Origin: Pyricularia pennisetigena
Taxonomy: Eukaryota; Ascomycota; Sordariomycetes; Magnaporthales; Pyriculariaceae
DNA: 64,000 nt
Direction: 5' to 3'
Assembly: GCF_004337985.1 (NCBI RefSeq)
Contig: NC_043744.1
Coordinates: 4,050,663 to 4,114,662, forward strand
The translations under genes were made by a program, and so were the position numbers. The notes beneath the pieces are model-generated. The model was not told where the DNA came from. It saw only the letters and a program-made list of their open reading frames with translations, and did no database searches. This document shows positions 23,615 through 36,049 of the stretch, in pieces. Within the stretch, counting starts at the first letter, position 1. Every line of letters begins with the position of its first letter.

Positions 23615-26600
23615 TAGTCTCAGGGCTCATCCCTAAAACCCAAAACTCCACAATTAATCCATTTCGCTCCACTTCGTGGCTCAATTGCGGTTTTGCAATG
23701 TACTTGTGGGTCCATCCAAAAAACGCTTTGGTTCAGGTCTAAGGACAACTTGTCGATTTTCGCCGTTTATAGCGGTATTTTTGGCCTTTTTTTAACCGAA
23801 ACTCCTTTATTATTTTACAATTATGCATAATATTAAAAAAATAAAATATCGTTAAAAATAGCGTTTAATACCGCTATTAACAGCGATTCGATTTATTTTT
23901 TTATTTATTATAATGGCCGAATTCGATACCACCTGCCCTTAATCCGTTTATGGCGGTATTGTTTTTTCGATCTTTTTTAATATTATTTTTAATTTTTGAC
24001 CAAATTTTGTAATTTTTGCACGTGGAGGGTCGTATATATTCATATATCGTTATACTAGATTTTGGTACATATATTATATTATATAAGCAGTTAAATAAGC
24101 GGATAGGCAAAGTATATACTTTTTTATATATAATTTACAATCGAAACTCGTTTATATTTTTACCAATTATGACGATAATAAAACCAAAACTTCAGAAATT
24201 CGATTACGTATGTAAACAAACGTCCAAACCCAGTCCTACTTACAATATCGGCTTTAAAAACTGTTTTATAAAAAAAATGCTAGATGTGTATTTTATCAAT
24301 TCTTTTGCTTTATTTAATTAATTTTATATTACTTCTGTTTGCAGCCGAATTTTGAGGCTTTTGCACGTGGGGGGTGGCAAATATATATTTAATGTAATAT
24401 CACATTTTTGTACGTATATCTAACTATATAAGCCGTTAAATATGCGGATAGGTAAAGTATATCCAATTTTATATATATTTTACAATGGAAATGCTTTTAC
24501 TTTTTACCAATTCTACAATTAATAAAACCAAAATTTGAAAAAATGGATTATATATATAAATAAGCGTTAACGTAAAACCCGATTTACAATACCGGCCCTT
24601 TTTATTTTTTATATAAAAAAATGCTAAATTTGTATTTTTTTTATATTTTTTGCTTTATTTAATTAAATAAAGTTTATAACAAAAAACTTATATAAAGTTT
24701 ATTAACAAATTGATTAAAGAATGTATTAAGTAAAAATATTTTCATTTTACCAATATTTGCGTAAATTATTTAATTTTTATCAAGTTGTTAATTTATATAA
24801 AAATATTAATAAAACTTTTGTTTTAATCGATAATTGCATGCACTTTAGAATATTAGGTTAACTAAGTTATAAAAACTGTAAATTAAACTAAAGTTAATAT
24901 TATATACCATTATTTATAGCAAGAATTAAATATAATAAAGAATTACAAATTTTACTTAATATTTTAATATCTTTTCCAAATACAGTGGCTATAAAAACGC
25001 GGCCGGCATTCAAATAATCAACAAACTCCAATAAGTTTAACGCAAAACACTATATATTTTTATAATTTTTCTTCATTTTTTTATTCGAATATTTATTTGC
25101 ATGCTTTGGGTACACTATTTTCTTTTACCATTATAATGCGAATATTTTATATATACCCGCTATAAACGGCAAAATACCATAAATTATCGGTATATTAATA
25201 AAATAATAATTAGCGATATCGCAACATTAGGTATATTATTAATAATACCGTTATAAACGGCGAAATACGACAAGATGTTAGTCTCAGGGCTCATCCCTGA
25301 AGCCCAGAGCTCCACAATTGATCCACTTCGCTCCACTTCGTGGCTCCATTGCGGTTTTGCAATGTACCTGTGGGTCCATCCAAAAAACGCTCTGGTTCAG
25401 GTCTGAGGACAACTTGTCGATTTTCGCCGTTTATGGCGGTATTTTTGGCCTTTTTTTAACCGAAACTCCTTTATTATTCCACAACCATGCATAATATTGA
25501 AAAAATAAAATATCGTTGAAAATAACGTTTAATACCGCTATTAGCAGCGATTCGATTGATTTTTTTATGTATTATAATGGCGGACTTGGATACCACCTGC
25601 CCTTAATCCGTTCATGGCGGTACTGTTTTTTCGATTTTTTTTTCGATTTTCGATTTTTTTTAATATTATTTTTAATTTTTGACCAAATTCTATACATTGT
25701 GCACGTGGAGGGTCGTATATATGTATATACCGTTATAAGGAATTTTGGTGCTTATATCAAATTATATAAGCAGTTAAATAAGCGGATAGGCAAAGTATAT
25801 ACTTTTTTATATATAATTTACAATGGAAACTCGTTTATATTTCTACCAGTTTTAACGATAATGAAACCAAAACTTCAGAAATTCGATTACGTATATAGAC
25901 AAACGTCCAAATCCAATCGTACTTACAATATCGGCTTTGAAAACTGTTTAATAAAAACAAATGGCAAATGTGTATTTTATAAATCTTTTTGCTTTATTTA
26001 ATTAATTTTATATTATTTTTCTTTTGCAGCAGAATTTTGTGGTTTTTGCACGTGGGGGGTGGCATATATATACTTAATGTAATATCACATTTTTGTACGT
26101 ATACCTAATTATATAAGCCCTTAAATATGCGGATAGGTAAGGTATATCGAATTTTATATATATTTTACCATCGAAATGCTTTTACATTTTTACCAATTCT
26201 AACATTAATAAAACCAAAAATGAGAAAGTGGATTATATATATAAATAAACGTTAACGTAAAACCCGATTTGCAATACCGGCCCTTCTTATGTTTTTATAT
26301 AAAAGAATGCTAAATTTGTGTTTTTTTTTGTATTTTTTGCTTTGTTTGATTGAATAAAATTTATAAAAGAAAAACTTATATAAAATCTACTAGCAAATTG
26401 ATTAAGGAATATATTAAGTGAAAATATTTTCATTCTACCAATATTTGCGTAAATTATTTAATTTTTTAACAAATTGTTAATTTATATAAAAATATTAATA
26501 AAACTTTTATTTTAATCGATAATTGCATGCATTTTGCAGTATTAGGTCTACTAAGGTATAAAAACTGTAAAGGAAACCAAAATGAATATTGCATACCATT

Positions 26601-27273
26601 ATTTAAAACAAGAATTAAATATAATAAAAAATTACAGATTTTATTTAATATTTTAATATTTTTCCAAATACAGTAGCTACAAAGACGCGGCCGGCATTCA
26701 AATATTCAGCAAACTCCAATAAACTTAACGCAAATTACTATATATTTTTATAATTTTTATTTATTTTTATATACGAATATTTAATTGCATATTATGGGTA
26801 TATTATTTTCTTTTACCATTATAATGCGAATATATTGCATTTACCCGCTATAAACGGCAAAATACCACAAATTATCCTTATATTAATAAAATAATTATAA
26901 GCGATATCGTAATATTAAATATATTATTAAAAATACCGTTATAAACGGCGAAATGCGACAAATTATCGTTGGTGGTACCGCCATGAACGGCGAAATACGA
27001 CAAATTGTCCTCAAACTAGAACGAGCGCGATCTTTTCGGCCAATGTAATTGGTCGAAAAGCCATATGGCTAAAAGGTACATGGAGCGTTCGGTCCCCATT
27101 GCGAAGCAGGGGGGTCTAGTCTAAGCACTGAGACTAACAAGATGTCCTTAAACTAGAACGAACGCGATCTTTTCGGCCAATATAATTGGTCGAAAAACCA
27201 TGTGGCTAAAAGGTACATGGAGCGCTCGGTCCCCACTGCGAAACAGGGGGGTCTAGTCTAAACACTGAAACTA
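23615..27273 (+). mobile_element. n1: short TAGTCTCAG-family element, split by n2
   Basis: Left terminus at 23,615 (TAGTCTCAGGGCTCATCCC), right terminus ending 27,273 (CACTGAAACTA, a decayed CTGAGACTA). Exact 9-bp TSD GGTCCGCAC at 23606-23614 and 27274-27282. Without n2 it is about 1,792 bp. Its left end carries more C-to-T and G-to-A changes than n2, fitting its older position in the nest. It encodes no supported protein. Confidence 0.88.
25279..27136 (+). mobile_element. n2: short TAGTCTCAG-family element inside n1
   Basis: 1,858 bp, TAGTCTCAGGG...CACTGAGACTA, with exact 9-bp TSD ACAAGATGT at 25270-25278 and 27137-27145. It sits in the right subterminal region of n1. Its ends are nearly undecayed. 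Inside are two diverged tandem modules each opening with a CACGTGGRGGGT motif (near 25,701 and 26,050). Confidence 0.92.
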
Positions 27274-27283
27274 GGTCCGCACG

Positions 27284-29151
27284 TAGTCTCAGTGTTTAGA
27301 CTAAACCCCCCTGTTTCGCAGTGGGGACCGAACGCTCCATATACTTTTTAGCCATATGGTTTTTCGACCAATTACATTGGCCGAAAAAATCGCGCTCGTT
27401 TTAGTTTAAGGACAATTTGTCGCATTTCGCCGTTTATGGCGGTACCACCAACGATAATTTGTCGCATTTCGCCGTTTATAACGGTATTTTTAATAATATA
27501 TTTAATATTACGATATCGTTTATAATTATTTTATTAATATAAGGATAATTTGTGGTATTCTGCCGTTTGTAGCGGGTAAATACAATATATTCGCATTATA
27601 ATGGTAAAAGAAAATAATGTACCCATAGTATGCAATTAAATATTCGTATAAAAAAATAAATAAAAATTATAAAAATATATAGTAATTTGCGTTAAATTTA
27701 TTGGAGTTTGCTGAATACTTGAATGCCGGCCGCGTTTTTATAGCTACTGTATTTGGAAAGATATTAAAATATTAAATAAAATCTGTAATTTTTTATTATA
27801 TTTAATTCTTGTTTTAAATAATGGTATGCAATAATTATTTTAATTTAATTTACAGCTTATATACCTTAATAAACCTAATACTGCAAAGTGCATGCAATTA
27901 TCGATTGAAACAAAAGTTTTATTAATATTTTTATATAAATTAACAATTTATTAAAAAATTAAATAATTTACGCAAATATTGGTAGAATGAAAATATTTTC
28001 ACTTGATATATTCCTTAATCAATTTGCTAGTAGATTTTATATAAGTTTTTCTTTATAAATTTTATTCAATTAAATAAAGCAAAAAATATAAAAAAAAACA
28101 CAAATTTAGCATTTGTTTATATAAAAATATAAGAAGGGCCGGTATTGCAAATCGGGTTTTACGTTAACGTTTATTTATATATATAATCCACTTTTTCAAA
28201 TTTTGGCTCTTTTAATGTTAAAATTGGTAAAAATGTAAAAGCATTTCGATAGTAAAATATATATAAAATTGGATATACCTTACCTATCCGCATATTTAAG
28301 GGCTTATATAACTAGGTATACGTACAAAAATGTGATATTATATTAAGTATATATATGCGACCCCCCACGTGCAAAAACCACAAAATTCTGCTGCAAAACA
28401 AAAATAATATAAAATTAATTAAATAAAGCAAAAAAATTTATAAAATACATATTTACCATTTGTTTTTATTAAACAGTTTTCAAAACCGATATTGTAAGTA
28501 CGATTGGATTTGGACGTTTGTCTATATACGTAATCGAATCTCTGAAGTTTTGGTTTTATTATCGTTAAAACTGGTAAAAATATAAGCGAGTTTCGATTGT
28601 AAATTATATATAAAAAAGTATATACTTTGCCTATCCGCTTATTTAACTGTTAATATAATCCGATATAAGCACCAAAATTTCTTATAACGATATATATATA
28701 TATATACGACCCTCCACGTGCAAAAAGTATAAAATTTGGTCAAAAATTAAAAATAATATTAAAAAAAATCGAAAATCGAAAAAAAATCGAAAAAACAGTA
28801 CCGCCATGAACGGATTAAGGGCGGGCTATATCCAACTTTTAATTGGCGTACCGGGTGCAAAAAATTTTGGATTTATGAAAAAGGCCTAACAATTCCTATT
28901 TTCAACGATATTTTCTTTTTTCGATATTTTGCGTGGTTGTGGAATAATAAGGGAATATCGGTCGCAAAAAGGCCAAAAATACCGCCATAAACGGCGAAAA
29001 TCGACAAATTGTCCTCAAACCTGAACGAAAGCGTTTTTTGGATGGACCCACAAATATATTGCAAAACCGCAATTGAGCCACGAAGTGGAGCGAAGCGAAC
29101 GAAGTGGATCAATTGTGGAGCTCTGGGCTTCAGGGATGAGCCCTGAGACTA
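27284..29151 (-). mobile_element. n4: short TAGTCTCAG-family element, inverted
   Basis: 1,868 bp in reverse orientation, with right-type terminus at 27,284 and left-type terminus ending 29,151. Exact 9-bp TSD GTCCGCACG at 27275-27283 and 29152-29160. Its target overlaps the n1 TSD by eight bases. Near 28,820-28,920 it shares a segment with the giant element (ATTGGCGTACCGGGTGCAAA) that n1 and n2 lack, so it is a distinct derivative. Confidence 0.92.
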
Positions 29152-29279
29152 GTCCGCACGCCAGAAAGCGTTCCGGTACCGCACACGATTTTCCCAAAAA
29201 TTAGTTTGTATAAATTGTTGAAAAAACACCCTTATTGCCATATAAACCATTTTTAGGTTCGCATTAATTTGCTAATATG
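29152..29279. other. Pre-insertion host DNA between n4 and n3
   Basis: 128 bases of older host sequence, beginning with the n4 right TSD and ending with the n3 left TSD (GCTAATATG). The host sequence resumes at 45,186 beyond n3. It holds no gene. Confidence 0.7.
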
Positions 29280-30902
29280 TAGTTTCAGGGCTCATCCCTA
29301 AAGCCCAAAGCTCCACAATTAATCCACTCCGTTCGCTTCGCTCCATTTCGTAGCTCAATTGCGGCTTTGCAATGTACCTGTGGGTCCATCCAAAAAACGT
29401 TTTGGTTCAGGTCTGAGGACAATTTGTCGATTTTCGCCGTTTATAGCGGTATTTTTGGCCTTTTTTTAACCGAAACTCCTTTATTATTTTACAATTATGC
29501 ATAATATTAAAAAAATAAAATATCGTTGAAAATAACGTTTAATACCGCTATTAGCAGCGATTTAATTTATTTTATTATTTATTATAACGGCCGAATTGGA
29601 TACCACCTGCCCTTAATCCGTTTATGGCGGTACTGTTTTTTCGATTTTTTTTTCGATTTTCGATTTTTTTTAATATTATTTTTGATTTTTCACTAAATTT
29701 TATATTTTTGGCACGTGGAGGGTCGTATATATTTATAAAATATTATATTACATTTTGGTGCATATACCACATTATATAAGCAGTTAAATAAACGGAAAGG
29801 CAAAGTATATATTTTTTTATTTATAATTTACAATCGAAATTCGTTTATATTTTTACCAATTTTAACGATAATAAAACCAAAACTTCAGAAATTCGATTAC
29901 GTATATAAACAAACGTCCAAACCTAGTTCTACTTATAATATCGGTTTTAAAAACTGTTTAATAAAAGAAAATGCTAAATATGTATTTTATAAATCTTTTT
30001 GCTTTATTTAATTAATTTTATATTATTTTTGTTTTGCAGCCAAATTTTGTGGTTTTTGCACGTGGGGGGTGATATATGTATATTTAATTCAAAATCAAAT
30101 TTTTGTACGTATATCTAATTTTTTTAGCCGTTAAATATGTGGATAGGTAAAGTGTATCCAATTTTATATATATTTTGTAATCGAAATATTTTTATATTTT
30201 TACCGATTTTAACATTAATAAAACCAAAGTTTATAAAAGTGGATTATATATATAAATAAACGTCAACGCGAAATCCGATCTACAATACCGGCCCTTTTTA
30301 TTTTTTTATAATAAAAAATGCTAAATTAGTCTCAGGGCTCATCCCTGAAGCCCAAAGCTCCACAATTAATCCACTCCGTTCGCATCGCTCCACTTCGTGG
30401 CTCAATTGCGGCTTTGCAATGTATTTGTGGGTCCATCCAAAGAACGCTTTGGTTCAGGTCTAAGGATAATTTGTCGATTTTCGCCGTTTATGGCGGTATT
30501 TTTGGCCTTTTTGCGACCGACACTCCCTTATTATTCCATAACCACGCAAAATATCGAAAAAAAAAACATCGTTAAAAATAGGAATTGGTAGGCCTTTTTT
30601 ATCAATTTAAAATTTTTTGCACCCGGTACGCCAATTAAAAATTGGATATAACCCGCCTTTTATCCGTTTATGGCGGTATCCCCATTATTAACCCAAAAAC
30701 ATTATCGATACCCATTTCGTATTTTAATAATAACGATTATAATCCGTTAAAATTTATATGTAAAAAATCGCAAAAGCGAAAAAAATTTTTATATATAAAT
30801 TTTAATCCAAATATCGCAAAAATATCTATTTTACAATCCGTATAAGGTAAATTTCATTTAATATATTATACGTCCACCCATAAACACTATCGATACCCAT
30901 TT

Positions 30903-31095
30903 TGTCACGGCCAGGGTAAGCATAGCACGGAAGCTAGTCTATTGGCGCCTATCGACGAAGATTCTACTCTGAGGAGAGGAAAGGAAACAAACAAAGTTCT
31001 GAGCTTGACGCGACGTCGATAAAGGTATCACCCTGGTGGGTCGTTGGTCCAGGGTCAGGGTTAGGGTCTGGTGATCTCATGGTCCAAATGTCACA
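30903..31095. mobile_element. Short solo LTR (193 bp), little decayed
   Basis: TGTCACGGCCAGGG...ATGTCACA, that is TG...CA ends, with exact 5-bp TSD CATTT at 30898-30902 and 31096-31100. Its GC content is far above that of the surrounding G1 DNA, so it arrived after most RIP or escaped it. It contains AGGGTTAGGG near 31,060. The element interrupts the giant element's left non-coding region. Confidence 0.8.
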
Positions 31096-31323
31096 CATTT
31101 CGCATTTTACCAACAATAATTATAATCCGTTAAAATTTATATAGGGAAAATCGCAAAGGCGAGAGGAATTTTTACATATAAATTTTAATATAAATAACGC
31201 AAAACCATTAATTTTACAATCCGTATAAGGTATATATTATATAATACGTTATATATCCACCCATTAAAAAAGACCATTATTTCCGCAAATTTTTATATAT
31301 TCGTATTAAATTATATATATATA

Positions 31324-33597
31324 ATGTCCGGAAACACGCCCATATATATTTCGTTTTCCCACCAAATCGACGCAATTTTTCGCGGTCCCAATCCCGCATA
31401 CGCGGCGGTAAATACCTCCTCCGACGTATATATTTTCCCGGAATTATACGCTAAAACCAAAGCTTTTGGTAATTTAAACCTATAATATAAACTCGTTTCC
31501 TCAATTGCTATATGGTTTTTAAACCTTTACAAACCCCTTAATACTCCTGCACGAATCCCATACTATAACCAAATGCAATATATATACCGGGTTTTATATA
31601 ATATAAAAAATGTTATTTTGCTGGCAAAAACCGGGTACGGGAAAAATATAATATTGCAAATTATTTCGGTAATTCGTAATAATACTATTATTATCCAAAT
31701 AATCCTATTAAGCAAATTAAGGCAAAAACAATTACGCAATATATAACGTTATCCCGCCGCGAACCCCAAATTAATCGACCAATCTATTTTAAACGTAAAT
31801 ATAAATATGCGGTTTTTATTACCAAAATTAATTTTATTTAGCATAACCTTTTTTAAAACCCGCAAACCGTTTGTAAATATACGCACATTTTTTTAGGCCC
31901 GGAATAAACCACCAATTACAGATTTTTTAAATTTTTTCGAAACCCCATATTCCATTAACGTATCGTTTTATTTACCATTAATAAATTTTATATGGTTTTA
32001 CAGTGGAAGGATTTTAGGGAATCGTTTTCCATACTGCGTTTGGTCCGGGTAATTATATTAGCAAACGTACCTATATTCGGGTGTACCGCAACTTTTACAG
32101 CAAAAGTTAAAATTTACGTCCTCGACCAACTGTATTATAAAAGGATAATACGTTTCGTTAAAACGCCTTTCGACCGACCCGAAATTACGATTATAATACA
32201 GTGTTTGGAACGTAAAACCTTTATTAACAATTACCGGCGCTTTTTATTCCTAATAGGGAATATTATACCATTATCCGCCACCCGTATTTTTAAAATTATT
32301 ATATATATAAACGCCAGGAACCGCATTATCCAAATACGCCAATTTTTAATAAAAAACTTCGTATTTAGGAAATTTACTAAACGAAACGCAACCGATATAA
32401 TTATCCGGTACGATATATTTACACTTAAAATTAATAAAATTAAAATTTACGTAAAATTTTCTAAACCGGATTTTAAAGTTCGTATTATATTTTCCATTTT
32501 ATTTTTGGGTATGGGTATGGATATACCTAATATGGAACGTGTAATGCAATACGGCGCGTTAATATTAAACGACCCTGTAAACCTGTGGTAAAAGTTCGGA
32601 CGAACCGCACGCGGGCTTAACCGTAAAAAAACCGCATATTTTTTTGCGTTTTATTGGTATTTCGATACGTAAGGGTCCATCGTTAAATACAAACCAATTA
32701 AACCAAAATTATTAACCAAATTAACCAAATAACCCGTAATATTACGAGGAAACGCTAAAAATTTACAAATTACCCATTTAAATTTTTTAACGTATTTATA
32801 AACGCGGTTATTCCCCATTAATTTTCCACGTATCGTTAAATTTAATTTAAACGACAATAACCGGGTAAAAACGTCGGAATTAGTATAAACCGGCCTTTTA
32901 AATATATTTAAACCACGCGTTCCGCCCCATTGGACGTAATAGGAAATAATAAATAAAAAAAAATTAAAAAAAAAGGCGCCAAATATATAAACTTTCGCCA
33001 ACGTTAAATATTTTCGACGAGCTATATTAGATTTTATATAAAAAACGAATCCATTTTTTACAATAAACCAACTTAAAAATTATTGCAACGCCTGCGTCCA
33101 CTAAATTGGAATTTTACCCGCATTACCCTTTAAAAAGTAACTAATTAAAATACCCAGGAAAAATTCCAAAAAAGGTTATATGTTTAAACAATTGGACAAA
33201 TGGGGTACCCATTTTGCAATAATTATCTTTTACCCAAACCCGCGGCGGTTATACGACCTATTATCCCAGTTAATGTTACCCAAACCAGTAATTTTTAATA
33301 TCGTTAAAAAGCTCGTCCATTTTTATAACCGGGAATAGACGAAAAACGATTTGCTGGAAAATGTTCCAAATTTACAATTAATTAAATGGTTTAAACAATA
33401 TAGCGATTATTTCGTTATTCAATTCCCAATAATATACGAAAATGGGATACGAAATTACGCCTCCTATTTGTATAAACAATAAAAAAAAAGGCGGCGGAAT
33501 TAAAATACGGTGGTATTTTAGGAAACGATAAATATAATTAACAATTATTCGGGAAAACAAACTAATAAACGCCAACGAACGAATTAAACGGTATTAT
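31324..33597 (+). pseudogene. RecQ-like superfamily-2 helicase, RIP-ruined
   Basis: A frame opening ATG at 31,324 leads to motif I, LLAKTGYGKN (31,618-31,647). About 31,960 onward, in another frame, comes VLQWKDFRESF (motif II flank), GCTATFT (motif III), GMGMDIPNMERVMQYG (motif V) and FGRTARGL (motif VI), then a long C-terminal part with YCNACVH. These are RecQ-family landmarks. Stops within the frames are TAA/TAG at positions that suit Gln or Trp codons. Where DEAH should precede VLQW the sequence reads NKFY. At least one frame change lies between motifs I and II (intron or indel). Not functional. Confidence 0.75.
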
Positions 33598-34560
33598 AAC
33601 CATAGGTTAAAATGCTGGTTAGCGTTAACGGTTGCAAAAATATCCAATATAGGAACGTTTATAAATTTATAACCCAAAAATTAAAGGACGAATGAAGTTA
33701 AATCCTAATTAAATTAAATAACGTACCCTGGATTATAAAAGGGTCGAACGATAAAAAAAGCGACGCCGAATTGGATTAACCAGGGGGGGAGGATTAAATA
33801 GCGCAAAATATATAATTGTTAAATATTAAAATCCCCAATTAACGGCCTAAATAAAACGACCAAATGCTTGATAATAATAATTGTTACGTAAATTAAAAGT
33901 TTGGATTATATATAAATTGGTACGGCGTAACGGCGCCCCGATTAAAAATAAAAGGGTTCGATATTGCGAATTGTAATAATTATTACGGTTAAATTCCGGA
34001 AATTTTGGCGTTTCCATTTTAATTTTATTTTATCAGCAAAAAACCCCATACGTAAACCCAATTATAAATATTTCCTTTTTTATTTTTATTAGCTTTTTTT
34101 CTTTTTTTTTATAATAAAAACCTTTTTCCCAACCGCCAGATTTTTTTTATAACGATTAATAAAAAATTGTAACGATTGAACCAGCGCTTAATTTTTAATT
34201 AATAAACGTAATAATTGTTATAATCGCAAAATTGCTTTAACAAATACTGCAAACACATTCGTTAGGAAGCCTGATTAAAGCATTTTTAATTGGACAAAAC
34301 TATTTATACCCTACCCACCCAAACAGGTATTAACCTAATTATAATAAGGGTAAATTATAATTAACGCCCCTGTATCGCAAAAGTACCCCCCACCCGGTTA
34401 AGTCCGGGGCAAATTAACTAATTTTATTATAATAATAATTATAATAATTGTTTTAATTCGCCAAAAACCGTAATAATTGTCATAATTACGTTTTTTTATC
34501 ATTATAACTCCCAAAAAACGCCAAAAAAGCAAAACTTCCGCCCAAACCACCACCAAATTT

Positions 34561-35400
34561 ACGTTGGGATATATACCCAATAATATTAAATTACCTGCCA
34601 ATTTAATAACCATACCACAAAAAGGAGCGCGGATAAAAAAAATAAACCAATATTTTAAGGATTTGGAAAATTACGACGCGGATATTGCAATTGTTTTGGA
34701 ATTAAATTTTGCTCGGTTAAACCGTTTTATATTACAAAATTATTTGGATATAACCGGAATCCCCTTAAATTTTCCCCCCATTTTTAATAATAATAATAAT
34801 AATTAAAATAATATTAATATGGATTCCGGCGATAATAAATTTACCCCCGCCCCCGTCGATAAAAATGGAAATAATACCGATATAAACGCCGGCGATAACG
34901 AATTTGCCCCCGCCCCCGTCGATTATAATAACGACGATATTTATATGGGCGAAAACGACAATTAACCTGCCCCCGCGTCCGTTAATAAAGACGATAATAA
35001 TATTAATATAAACGATAATTATAACGAATTTGCCCCGGATTTGGATAACCGCCAATTGCAAATTCCCCTAATATTTTTTAAACTATTTACCAACGCATTA
35101 TCCCCGCTATTAAAAAACCTTAAAAACCGGCCCCTTATATTATAACCGGAAGTTATTATTAACCCGGTATCCGCACCATTAAATAGGCCGCCCGCACCCC
35201 GTATATATAAAACCACCACCGTTCGGCCAGTTAAAATTAACCTTATTTCGGTATCGCGGACGTAGCCCAAACCTAATTCGACGCCAAATAATGGACCAAT
35301 AAATTTCGTATAATCCGAATATTATTTCCCATTGTATAAAGATACGGATTTTTTGGATCGTTTACCCGTCCCGTTATGGAAGGATTTTTAACTGGGTAAA
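34561..35400 (+). pseudogene. Asn/Pro-rich low-complexity protein remnant
   Basis: An in-frame stretch from about 34,564 with few stops, again of the TAA/TAG kind. It contains repeated GDNKFTPAPVD / GDNEFAPAPVD units separated by Asn/Asp-rich spacers, then a Pro-rich segment. The reading frame is supported by the peptide repeat being kept at protein level. It could be an N-terminal part of the SNF2-like gene or a separate gene; the 3' end is uncertain. No function can be named. Confidence 0.45.
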
Positions 35401-36049
35401 AACTAATCCGTATCGGCGATAATTATTACAATTTGGCGCAGGGTAGGAAATACGAATATTGCCAAAATAATTCGCATTATACCCCATTTAGGTTATATTA
35501 ATTGCTTTAAAATTAATAATAATACCAATCCGCCCGCCTGGTTCGGTCGCGGAAATAACATTTTCCGTAATACGAACGAAACCCCAATCGCCCAAACCTT
35601 TAAACGTCTTTAATCCGTTGCTGGCGTCGCCGCAGTAAAAGCACGCGTTAATGGCCAAATTTTAATATACCATTTTAACAGTAATTCGTCGAATATAAAC
35701 GAGGTAATGGTCGTATTTGGCTACGAAACGATAAATGTTTTGGTATAATACATTAATATAACAGGTTAATATTTCCTTTTATTGGATTGCGATTATTATT
35801 ACAATCCCTGCATTAATATATCCTGCTATTTACTATATTATAACAGCTATTATAATTTTTTGCGGTAATATTAAATAATTACTGCTACAATGTAATAATT
35901 ATTACAATTTGGTTTTCACCCTTTTATATATTTTGGGATAACGGGCACAATTTTAATTATTAATTAATTTATTTTTAATCGCCGACGTATTCGGTTTTTT
36001 AATTTATTTTAAGGCAGGCAATCCCGGCAAATAAATTAAAGGTAATAAA

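Noticed and set aside
24016..24321. Lys/Tyr/Ile-rich frames repeated in the short elements (also near 25,516, 60,583 and 62,578)
   Set aside because: Their similarity follows from repeat copying. They differ in start, end and stops between copies, and the opposite strand is equally open because the DNA is AT-rich.
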